A stretch of DNA of 6,402 nt from Deltaproteobacteria bacterium (GTDB taxonomy: Bacteria; Myxococcota; Myxococcia; Myxococcales; 40CM-4-68-19): assembly GCA_005879505.1 (NCBI GenBank), contig VBKQ01000342.1, positions 1-6,402 on the forward strand. The letters run 5' to 3'. How positions within the stretch are numbered: the first letter of the stretch is position 1; each line of letters opens with the position of its first letter. The notes below the pieces were generated by a model. The model made no database searches and had not been told where the DNA came from. It was given only the letters and a program-made list of their open reading frames with translations. This document shows, in pieces, positions 1-6,062 of this stretch. The translations under genes were made by a program, and so were the position numbers.

Positions 1-775
1 CGATTCCGGCGGCATGGATCGCCCGAGTGGACACGATCGGATTTCCCGTGGAGTCCGACTGCAGCGGGCCGGCCACTCCCACCGGCGCCGTCCGGTCGGT
101 CGCACCGCTCAGGCCGATGGCCCAGCCGCGGAGAATGGGGGTGTCCCCGAACGGCCGGAAGTAGGCCCGGCCCGCCATCAGGCTGGGGTTGCCCACCCAG
201 TCCGTCAGCGTCTCCACGCCGGCGAAGTCCGTGTTCACGTCGAGGGCGAGCCCGGCCTTCGGATGGTCGAGGCTCAGCGAGTTCGAATACCGGCTGACCA
301 GCGTGCCGTGCCCGATGGACGCGGACCAGAGCTGACCCGCGAGCACGTAGAGCGGGTCGCGCTTGTTGCCGTAGCGGACGTAGCGGATGAACCGCGTGTA
401 GTCCTGCGCCTCGTCCCAGTCCCTGCGGCGGAGGAGGCCGAAGTACGTCTTCGACTCGCGCGTGGTGGCGCCGAGGCAGCACTGGTCGTTGTTCCAGACC
501 AGGAGGTTCAGGGGCACCGAGAGGCCGAGCCCCACCGGCCCGAGATTGAACTCGGTGTTGATCACCGTCGAGGCGTAGGAGCCTTCGCCCTGGATGTTGT
601 TCACCGCCAGGCCGACGTACGCGCCCGGAGCGCCGCCGAAGAGCAGGGAAGGATCCGCGAACGCCTCTCCGTTCGCGGCCGAAGCATTCGGCTGGTTCTG
701 GCCGGTGCTGGCCTGATCCTGGGCCGCCGCCGCGGCGGCGAAGAGCAAGGTCGTCCCGAGAATGCGCAGTCCCAT
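1..775 (-). CDS. Exported protein, probable outer-membrane beta-barrel (3' end outside window)
   Basis: This frame is open from an ATG at 775 to the window edge, giving 258 visible residues and no stop. The start is supported by a strong purine-rich Shine-Dalgarno site (GGGAGG, 5 bases upstream). Residues 1-18 look like a Sec signal peptide: one early Arg (R4), a hydrophobic core and an alanine run ending AAA before Q19-D20. The mature part alternates polar and hydrophobic residues in short segments typical of beta-strands: GAYVGLAVNN (51-60), GLGLSVPLNLLVW (about 82-94), LYVLAGQLW (142-150), AGLALDV (174-180), AGRAYFRPFG (201-210) and GWAIGLSGATD (217-227). A Gly-His-Gly (155-157) follows the fourth strand. 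An adjacent Cys-Cys pair (99-100) is unusual for this kind of protein. I do not recognise a named family. An outer-membrane location is inferred from the signal peptide and strand pattern, not from homology. It is probably transcribed separately from the gene upstream, since a 119-base gap with a possible terminator lies between them. Confidence 0.78.
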   Translation of the reverse strand, partial: MGLRILGTTLLFAAAAAAQDQASTGQNQPNASAANGEAFADPSLLFGGAPGAYVGLAVNNIQGEGSYASTVINTEFNLGPVGLGLSVPLNLLVWNNDQCCLGATTRESKTYFGLLRRRDWDEAQDYTRFIRYVRYGNKRDPLYVLAGQLWSASIGHGTLVSRYSNSLSLDHPKAGLALDVNTDFAGVETLTDWVGNPSLMAGRAYFRPFGDTPILRGWAIGLSGATDRTAPVGVAGPLQSDSTGNPIVSTRAIHAAGI

Positions 776-832
776 TTCCCCCTCCCGGTCTGTCGACGCA
801 AATGACGGTACCGAACGTCTTTAGAGGGAGCG

Positions 833-858
833 AGAAAAGCGACGCGTCGGCCACGCGC
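833..858 (-). terminator. Possible weak intrinsic terminator after the methyltransferase gene
   Basis: Reading the minus strand, CGCGT (857-853), a 5-base loop and ACGCG (847-843) form a 5-bp GC-rich stem, extendable by one G-T wobble. Three bases after the stem comes CTTTTCT (839-833). It lies about 37 bases past the methyltransferase stop and 58 bases before the next start, which is the right place for a terminator. The stem is short and the T run is only four long, so the call is tentative. Confidence 0.3.
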
Positions 859-894
859 AGATCGTGAGGGACGGTGGGGAAGGAAGCGTCGTTG

Positions 895-1887
895 TCAGCC
901 GCGGCGCAGGATCAGCGCGCGGAAGAGCTGCGCGAATCCGCCCCGCGCATGCGCGTCGGGCCAATGGGGCGAGCCGAGCGGCGGCAGCTCCAGGGCGAGG
1001 ACGCGCGAGAGCAACGGAAACCTGCGCCGCACTTCGGCCTCGGGCGCGGCAAAGACCTCGCACGACGCCACCCGGCGCAGCCGCCACAAGTCGGTATAGC
1101 TCGCACAGCGAACGGAGAGGTCGGCGCCGAGGAGCGCGTGCAGGGGAAGCTCCTCCACGGCGAGCCCGGCCTGCGCGCCTGCGGCGCGAAGCTGGCGGAA
1201 GTCGATGGACCACTCCACGTGCTCGCCTTGCGCCATCGCGCCGAGCAGCCGTACTGGAGCGGGCTCGAAGTCGCCGCCGAACTCCGTGAGCAGGGCCGCA
1301 CCACCAGGACGAAGAACGCGGGCCAGCTCGCCGACCAGGCGGATGGCGCCGGCGTTGCGGCCATCTTGCACGGGGAGATCGGCGATGACCTCGTTCGCCA
1401 GCACCAGCCCGTCCAGCGAACGCGAGGCCAGCGGCAGCTCGAGCGCATCTGCGCGCAGCCCGGCCCAGTGCAGATGCGGACCGCCCGGTTGCGACGGCTC
1501 CAGCGCGCGCCGCTTCTGCGCCGCGGTCAGCGACGGCGAGAGATCGATCGCGGTCCACCGCGCGCGCGTGAATGGTCCGGCGTCACCGCGCCAGGCGGCC
1601 TCGGCGACATGGCCCGCGCCACCGCCGATCTCGACGACGCCGCTGCGTCCCGGTCCGATGCCCCGCGCGCCGAGACCCTGCAGCAATGCTTCGCCGTAGC
1701 GCCGTCCGCCCAGCGCGGGGTGCGGGAAGCGCAGCAGATGGGAAATGGTGCACTCGACTTCGTCGAAGCGCCGCCGGGCAGCGAGGCGGTCCCGGCGATG
1801 GTGCGCGCGATTCGCATCCTCCACCGTGCAACAGCTCGTGGGACCGCTCATGCCGCATTTGTCGCACCAGCTGGGTTCGGGGCTCAA
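895..1887 (-). CDS. Class I SAM-dependent methyltransferase, MidA/NDUFAF7-like
   Basis: This is a 330-residue protein with a Rossmann-type methyltransferase core. The glycine-rich SAM-binding motif I is VVEIGGGAGH (84-93). An acidic residue ends the next strand (D115 in TAIDLSPSL), and LRPGGAALLTEFGG (192-205) is the usual motif before the later strands. LVLANEVIADLPV (161-173) and HVEWSIDFRQL (223-233) resemble segments of the MidA/NDUFAF7 family (Methyltransf_28), whose human member methylates an arginine of a respiratory complex I subunit. The substrate here cannot be read from sequence, and a general methyltransferase of another subfamily remains possible. The N-terminus carries CDKC (8-11) and CC (19-20), a possible metal-binding extension. 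The first start in frame is a TTG at 1887. The first ATG is at 1851 and would remove CDKC. Neither has a good Shine-Dalgarno site. The gene begins 32 bases after the membrane-protein stop, so co-transcription is likely. Confidence 0.8.
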   Translation of the reverse strand: MSPEPSWCDKCGMSGPTSCCTVEDANRAHHRRDRLAARRRFDEVECTISHLLRFPHPALGGRRYGEALLQGLGARGIGPGRSGVVEIGGGAGHVAEAAWRGDAGPFTRARWTAIDLSPSLTAAQKRRALEPSQPGGPHLHWAGLRADALELPLASRSLDGLVLANEVIADLPVQDGRNAGAIRLVGELARVLRPGGAALLTEFGGDFEPAPVRLLGAMAQGEHVEWSIDFRQLRAAGAQAGLAVEELPLHALLGADLSVRCASYTDLWRLRRVASCEVFAAPEAEVRRRFPLLSRVLALELPPLGSPHWPDAHARGGFAQLFRALILRRG

Positions 1888-1900
1888 GCGCGATCGCGAA

Positions 1901-1929
1901 GCCGCCTTCGGCGGCCGTTCTAAAAGAAC
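1901..1929. repeat. Two adjacent inverted repeats at a gene junction
   Basis: GCCGCC-TTC-GGCGGC (1901-1915) is a perfect 6-bp stem with a 3-base loop. GTTCT-AAA-AGAAC (1917-1929) is a perfect 5-bp stem that spans the TAG stop of the membrane-protein gene. Together they fill most of the junction before the methyltransferase. On the minus strand no T run follows the GC hairpin, so it is not a classic terminator. It could weaken read-through, protect the mRNA end, or affect translation of the TTG-started gene downstream. Confidence 0.4.
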
Positions 1930-2408
1930 AGGACCCCGCCCGCGGTGACGAAGCCGAGGACGATCTGTGTTGCCAGCCCCGCGGTGGCGACGCCCATCGC
2001 GATCCGGTGCAGCATCGCCGTGTCCAGGCGCATGGGCTTCTCCAGCGGACTGGGTGCGAACAGCGCCAGGGCGCCGGTCCCGGCGAAGAGCGCCGCGGAG
2101 GTGAAGGCGCTGTAGCGGTGCCAGTCATACCAGCGGCGCGTATAGCCGCCGCCACCGTAGAGGTCGTTGTAGTTGAGCTGGCCGAAGATCACGGTCGCTC
2201 CCAGGCTGGCGAGCGTCAGCATGCCTCCGAGCTGGTGGAGCTGGAGCATGTTCCGGCGCGTTCGCAATTCCCGGTCGAGCTGCTCCTGCCGCGCCACCGC
2301 GGCCGGATCCGGGGCGGCCGGCGGAGGAAGCAGATCGATGTCTGGCGGAGGCGAGCCTCCGGGGGCGGCTTGCATCGAGAGCGCCAGCGCCGCGGCCAGG
2401 GCGATCAT
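1920..2408 (-). CDS. Small membrane protein, three helices with nearby histidines (unknown function)
   Basis: This 162-residue protein belongs to no family I can name with confidence. Residues 1-14 look like a cleavable signal sequence (hydrophobic, ending SMQA before A15-P16), though it lacks the usual early Lys or Arg. A proline-rich linker (16-35) and a charged segment (about 36-53) follow. Three hydrophobic stretches come next: about 60-78, 99-118 and 133-162. Histidines lie at or beside the start of each: H58 (LQLHQLGG), H97 (DWHRYS) and H134 (MLHRIAMG). A YGGGGYTRRWYDW loop (84-96) separates the first two helices. The ATG overlaps the stop of the YceI-like gene in an ATGA arrangement, which points to translational coupling and a shared job. 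A heme-binding, b561-like role is an inference from the histidines and the YceI neighbour. The protein is shorter than usual four-helix cytochrome b561 proteins, so this remains a guess. Confidence 0.8.
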   Translation of the reverse strand: MIALAAALALSMQAAPGGSPPPDIDLLPPPAAPDPAAVARQEQLDRELRTRRNMLQLHQLGGMLTLASLGATVIFGQLNYNDLYGGGGYTRRWYDWHRYSAFTSAALFAGTGALALFAPSPLEKPMRLDTAMLHRIAMGVATAGLATQIVLGFVTAGGVLFF

Positions 2409-2938
2409 CTCGCCACCTCGAATCGGAGATCGCCCGAGATCGTCGCGCGGTCTTCGATCTTGATGAACAGCAGCTGCGGGCGTTCCACCTTGAAGGCGTC
2501 GAGGCTGAGCGGGAATGCGAAGGTCGCGCGCACGCCGCCCCGGGCGGGTTCGAGCTTCACCGGTATATCCTGGGCCTGCTTCTCGCCATTCAGCTCGACG
2601 GTCCCGTGCAGCGTCGTTTCCTGCGGCTGCTGGAGCGGGATCGTCACCCCGGAGATCGTTCCCTTCACCTCCGCGTACGGATGCGATTGCTCGTGCGTCG
2701 CCTCGCGCATGTGCTCGTCGCGGTTCGAATTCCCGCTGTCGAACGTGGCGATCCGGACACGTACCTGGACCTTGACGGTGCCGTCGGGTTGGGCCAGCGC
2801 GCGGCCTTCCACCTGGTGGCTCGTAGCGCGGACTTCGTGGAGCCTGTGTACGACCGTGTAGGTAAGAGAGCCTTCGCGCAGGTCGAGGAGCTGCCCCGGC
2901 GGCGGCGCACAGAGGAGGAAGGCGACCAACGCGAGCAT
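2405..2938 (-). CDS. YceI-like exported lipocalin-fold protein
   Basis: This 177-residue protein is close to the usual length of YceI-family proteins, which have a periplasmic beta-barrel fold that can hold a long isoprenoid-like lipid. The fold is suggested by the order of landmarks: an early strand SLTYTVVHRLHEVRATS (24-40), the segment FDSGNSNRDEHMRE (66-79), which corresponds to the conserved region with Asn-x-x-Arg-Asp-x-His in the family, SHPYAEVKG (85-93), which corresponds to the family's 'YP.. F' strand, LHGTVELNGEKQ (110-121), and a final ISGDLRFEV strand (167-175). Residues 1 to about 13 are hydrophobic and act as a likely signal sequence, but no Lys or Arg precedes the core. C10 is not in a proper lipobox. 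ATG 2938 is the only start after an in-frame stop at 2950-2952, with AAAGG nine bases upstream. It overlaps the downstream membrane-protein gene by four bases. The ligand and exact role are unknown; assignment is by motif pattern only. Confidence 0.8.
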   Translation of the reverse strand: MLALVAFLLCAPPPGQLLDLREGSLTYTVVHRLHEVRATSHQVEGRALAQPDGTVKVQVRVRIATFDSGNSNRDEHMREATHEQSHPYAEVKGTISGVTIPLQQPQETTLHGTVELNGEKQAQDIPVKLEPARGGVRATFAFPLSLDAFKVERPQLLFIKIEDRATISGDLRFEVAR

Positions 2939-2991
2939 GGCGCGAGCCTTTCAGGCACTTCAGACGCCGCCGGATTCCCGGAATTCACGAC

Positions 2992-3005
2992 CCGCCCAAG
3001 GGCGG
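2992..3005 (-). terminator. GC hairpin downstream of def
   Basis: CCGCCC-AA-GGGCGG is a perfect 6-bp inverted repeat, 23 bases after the def stop and 54 bases before the YceI-like start. No T run follows on the minus strand, so it would be a poor intrinsic terminator. It may only attenuate read-through. The remaining bases of the 90-base gap show no convincing promoter. Confidence 0.25.
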
Positions 3006-3028
3006 CCGGCGCAGGCCGTTCCTCGCGG

Positions 3029-3598
3029 TCAGAGCGCGGTGGCCTCTCCCCTTCGCTCCGCTTCGCGCTGCGACTTCAGCTTCTTCATCCGCCGCCGGAT
3101 CAGCTCGCGCTTGAGCGCGCTCAGGTGGTCGACGAAGAGCTTGCCCTGCAGATGGTCCATCTCGTGCTGTACGCACACCGACAGCAGCGTATTGGTTGCT
3201 TCCTTCTGCTTCCGGCGACCGTCGCGATCCGTGTACTCCACGACGATGTGGCCGAAACGGGTGACCTCCTCGTACTCGTCCGGGATCGACAGGCAGCCTT
3301 CGGTGTACGTGAACTCGCCGTCGCCGACCTTGAGCACCGGATCGATCAACCAGAACAGGCCCTCGCCCTTCTTCTTCGGCTCCTCGCCTTCGGCCGCAGG
3401 GCGCTGGTCCACGTCCATCGCGATCAGCTTGAGGTGCACGCCCACCTGCGGGGCCGCGAGCCCGACGCCGTTGGCGTCATACATCGTCTCAGCCATGTCG
3501 TCGCACAGCTTGCGGATCTTCGCGTCGACCTCGCCTACGGGCTTGGCCTTCTGCTTCAGGCGGGGGTCGGGCCAGATCAGGATCTCTCGCAATGCCAT
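3029..3598 (-). CDS. def: Peptide deformylase
   Basis: Peptide deformylase removes the formyl group from the N-terminal methionine of new proteins at the ribosome, using a catalytic metal ion (usually iron). All three family motifs are present: GVGLAAPQ (44-51, with Q51), EGCLS (100-104, with metal ligand C102) and HEMDH (145-149, with metal ligands H145 and H149 and catalytic E146). The 189-residue length fits the family, and the start MALREILIWPDPRL is typical of it. A longer in-frame reading is possible, up to 3802, but it would run into priA and adds no family-like sequence. ATG 3598 also has GAGGAG nine bases upstream. A lysine-rich insert (EEPKKKGEG, 72-80) sits between motifs 1 and 2, and the C-terminus is a basic, probably helical tail (about 161-189). 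It follows priA with a 100-base gap. fmt, its usual partner, is not next to it. Confidence 0.97.
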   Translation of the reverse strand: MALREILIWPDPRLKQKAKPVGEVDAKIRKLCDDMAETMYDANGVGLAAPQVGVHLKLIAMDVDQRPAAEGEEPKKKGEGLFWLIDPVLKVGDGEFTYTEGCLSIPDEYEEVTRFGHIVVEYTDRDGRRKQKEATNTLLSVCVQHEMDHLQGKLFVDHLSALKRELIRRRMKKLKSQREAERRGEATAL

Positions 3599-3640
3599 GC
3601 CTTCTCGCTCCTCAGGAGTGCAGTCAGACAGCAATACGCC

Positions 3641-3646
3641 AGTATA
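3641..3646 (-). promoter_or_regulatory. Possible -10 element for def
   Basis: The minus strand reads TATACT here, inside GTGAATATACTGG, the most AT-rich spot in the priA-def gap. It would place transcription start about 35 bases before the def ATG. No good -35 hexamer is visible at normal spacing (the region reads TTCTGGCGGC). def may therefore have its own promoter or simply be read through from priA. Confidence 0.3.
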
Positions 3647-3698
3647 TTCACAGCGTATGGCTGCCGCCAGAATGGGATTCCGCAGCGCGTCGCAGGGT

Positions 3699-5954
3699 TC
3701 AGAGCAGGGCGACGGGGTCGATATCGATCGCCATCTGTACCCCTGCGGTCTGGTGGGATGACCGCAGCTCCCTGCCGGCGCGGTGCAAGGGCGCGTGATC
3801 ACCGGCGCGAAGGAGCAGCTGCCACCGGTGCTTACCGCGGATCCTGGCGAGCGGCGCCGGCGCGGGACCGAGCACGTCGAGGGCCTCGCCGGCCGCCGCC
3901 AGGCGCCGGACTAGCGACGCCGCCCGCTCCGCCGCGCCCCGGACCCGCGCCTCGGAATTGCCGGCGAGCCGGACCGCGGCGAGCCGGACGAAAGGAGGAA
4001 ACCGCAACGCCTCGCGCCGGCGCAGCTCCGCCGTGGCGAAGGCCTCGTAATCGAGGGAGACCGCGTCAGGCTTGAAGGCTTGCACCAGCACGCGCCCAGG
4101 CGACGAACCGCGTCCGGCCCGCCCGGACACCTGGATCAGCAGCTGGACGCATCTCTCCGCGGCGCGGAAATCGGGGAGGTGCAGGGGCCCATCCGCGTCC
4201 AGCACCCCGACCAGGGTGACGCCGGGAAAGTCGTGGCCTTTCGCGACCATCTGCGTGCCGACCAGGACGTCGAGCTCGCGCCGGGCGAAACGCGCCAGCA
4301 CGGCCGCAGCCTGACCAGGCCCGCCGGCGGCGTCCCGATCGAGACGCGCCACCCGCGCGCCCGGGATCACCGCCTCGAGCTGCTCCTCGACCTTCTCGGT
4401 TCCGCCACCCAGGGCGGCGAGCTTCCTGCCCCCGCACGCGGCGCAAGCAGGACGAGGACCCTCTTCGTGCCCGCAGAGATGGCAGCGGAGGCGCTCGCTC
4501 CCCGCGCGATGGAGGACCAGCGCCACGGAACAATTCGGGCAACCGACCGCGGCGCCGCAAGCGGCGCAGAGCAAGGTGCGCGTGTGGCCACGCCGGTTCA
4601 AGAACAAGATCGCTTGCTCTCCGCGCCCGAGCGTCTCCCGCAGCGCCGCGGACAGCTCGGCAGTGATCAGCTCGTCGGAAACCCGCCGCTTGACCATGGT
4701 GATGGGCGGTTGCGGCCGGGCCTCGACTCGCTCCGGAAGCCGGAGCGTGCGCAGCTTCCCCTCCTGCGCGCGGCGCAGCGTCTCCAGCGACGGGGTGGCG
4801 CTGCCGAGGACCGCGACCGCTCCAGCCCGCTGCGCGCGCACCAGCGCGAGATCGCGGGCGTGATAGCGCAGCCGCTCCTCCTGTTTGTAGGAGGGCTCGT
4901 GCTCCTCGTCGACCACCACGATCCCCAGCCGCTCGATCGGCGCCCACACCGCGCTGCGCGCCCCCACCACGATCCCGGCGCGGCCGTCGCGCACGCGGTG
5001 CCACTCGGCGACGCGCTCGGGATCGGAGAGCCCCGAATGAAGCACCGCCACGTCATCGCCAAATCGAGCCCGGAACCTCCCCGCGAGCTGCGGGGTGAGC
5101 GCGATCTCCGGGACCAGGGCGAGGGCGCCGAGGCCGCAGGCCCGCGCATGCGCGATCGACTCCAGGTACACCCACGTCTTTCCGCTTCCGGTCACTCCGT
5201 GCAGCAGGAACGGCGCGAAGGCGCGAGCGTCGACGGCAGCCGCGATCTCGCGGAGCGCCCCGGCCTGGGCGGGCGTCGGATCGTGCCGCTGCCCGCCCCA
5301 CGGAGCCTCGACGAGCGGCGCCGGACCCGCCGGCATCCGGTCGAGCTTGGCGAGCTTGCGCTGCTCCAGCGCCCGCAGATGGGGCCTCGCCCGGGGAAAA
5401 GCGGCCACCACCTCTTCGACCGGAACCGGCGCCCCGCGTGCGAGCAGCCACACCAGCACCTCCGCCTGCCGTGGAGCCCGGGACACCGCCTCCGGCGACG
5501 CTCCCGGCAGCGCCTGGGCCGTCGCCACCAGCTGCGGCGCGACGCGGGAGGGCACCTCCTCGCGCGTCAGCGTCACCAGCCCGCGCCGCGACAGATCGGC
5601 GAGCCCCGCGCGCGACAACTTCGCCCCCGATGCCGCCTTCCGTACCAGGCGCCGCAACGACGCCTCCTGGCCCGGAAGGTCGAGTTGTCCGCCCTCGAGT
5701 ACTCTCCTTCCCGCCTCGGTCAGCCGCGGCACCAGCGCGTCGCGCACGTCCATGCCGGGCGGCAACGTCGCCTTGAGCGCCGGGCCGAGCGGAGCGAGGT
5801 AATGCCCCGCCGCCCACCTCGCCAGCACCACGATCTCCGCCGTCAGCAGCGGCGCATCGTCGAGGAGGCGGATCGCCTCGCGCACCTCGGACTGGGGCTC
5901 ACCGGGCCCGACGACGATCCCGGTAGCCGTCCGGCGCCCCAGCGGCACCAGCAC
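3699..5954 (-). CDS. priA: Primosomal protein N' (replication restart helicase PriA)
   Basis: PriA recognises stalled or collapsed replication forks, unwinds DNA 3' to 5' and reloads the replicative helicase. From GTG 5954 the protein has 751 residues. It shows Walker A GVTGSGKT (253-260), the DEEH box (349-352, VVVDEEHEPSYKQEE), GSATPS (384-389), the late helicase motifs VGTQMVAKGHDFPG (565-578) and QVSGRAGRG (608-616), and four Cys-x-x-Cys pairs (C463/C466, C472/C475, C491/C494, C504/C507) that bind two zinc ions. The C-terminal domain is complete and ends VALL. GTG 5954 is only the first conventional start in frame. The upstream in-frame sequence clearly continues the PriA N-terminal fork-binding domain, so the true protein probably starts near 6050-6062 (see the separate entry). 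The upstream gene ends there too, so the two are likely co-transcribed. Confidence 0.97.
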   Translation of the reverse strand: MLVPLGRRTATGIVVGPGEPQSEVREAIRLLDDAPLLTAEIVVLARWAAGHYLAPLGPALKATLPPGMDVRDALVPRLTEAGRRVLEGGQLDLPGQEASLRRLVRKAASGAKLSRAGLADLSRRGLVTLTREEVPSRVAPQLVATAQALPGASPEAVSRAPRQAEVLVWLLARGAPVPVEEVVAAFPRARPHLRALEQRKLAKLDRMPAGPAPLVEAPWGGQRHDPTPAQAGALREIAAAVDARAFAPFLLHGVTGSGKTWVYLESIAHARACGLGALALVPEIALTPQLAGRFRARFGDDVAVLHSGLSDPERVAEWHRVRDGRAGIVVGARSAVWAPIERLGIVVVDEEHEPSYKQEERLRYHARDLALVRAQRAGAVAVLGSATPSLETLRRAQEGKLRTLRLPERVEARPQPPITMVKRRVSDELITAELSAALRETLGRGEQAILFLNRRGHTRTLLCAACGAAVGCPNCSVALVLHRAGSERLRCHLCGHEEGPRPACAACGGRKLAALGGGTEKVEEQLEAVIPGARVARLDRDAAGGPGQAAAVLARFARRELDVLVGTQMVAKGHDFPGVTLVGVLDADGPLHLPDFRAAERCVQLLIQVSGRAGRGSSPGRVLVQAFKPDAVSLDYEAFATAELRRREALRFPPFVRLAAVRLAGNSEARVRGAAERAASLVRRLAAAGEALDVLGPAPAPLARIRGKHRWQLLLRAGDHAPLHRAGRELRSSHQTAGVQMAIDIDPVALL

Positions 5955-6062
5955 GCGCCGGCCGGGCTCCGGCTCCCCCAGGCCGGGACCGATGCGGTAG
6001 GTGAACAGTCCATCCGCGGCGGGGACGTTCAGCGCAACGGCGTACAGCTCATTCGCGGGAAT
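5955..6062 (-). other. Probable true N-terminus of PriA, lacking a conventional start codon
   Basis: In the priA frame, the bases just upstream of GTG 5954 encode ELYAVALNVPAADGLFTY (from 6050) and then RIGPGLGEPEPGRRV. This matches the expected first strands of the PriA N-terminal domain, leading directly into LVPLGRRTATGIVVG. No ATG, GTG or TTG lies in frame between 5954 and the in-frame stop upstream (near 6230). An ATG at 6052-6050 overlaps the upstream stop (ATGA) but is out of frame and would stop after seven codons. One extra G there would give MELYAVAL. Alternatively, an ATT at 6062-6060, with AGGA five bases upstream, could serve as a rare start. Confidence 0.7.

Noticed and set aside
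1889..1898. GCGATCGC-containing palindrome resembling the cyanobacterial HIP1 octamer
   Set aside because: I noticed only this one copy, and other features do not suggest a cyanobacterium.
874..1923. Long plus-strand open frame opposite the methyltransferase
   Set aside because: It is antisense to a gene with clear methyltransferase motifs, has low-complexity Arg/Ala/Gly-rich content and no ribosome site; long antisense frames are expected at this GC level.
1920..2408. Calling the small membrane protein a cytochrome b561
   Set aside because: Only three helices and three candidate histidines are visible, without a family signature, so it stays an unknown membrane protein.
3599..3802. Longer form of peptide deformylase with 68 extra N-terminal residues
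   Set aside because: It would overlap the end of priA, adds no family-like sequence, and ATG 3598 has both a ribosome site and the typical deformylase start.
2606..4075. Long plus-strand open frame across the YceI-like gene, def and the end of priA
   Set aside because: It runs antisense through three genes with recognisable motifs and its protein shows no domain.
6029..6052. Programmed frameshift from the out-of-frame ATG at 6052 into priA
   Set aside because: There is no slippery heptamer or clear stimulatory structure in the seven codons before the stop; an assembly error or rare start explains the data more simply.
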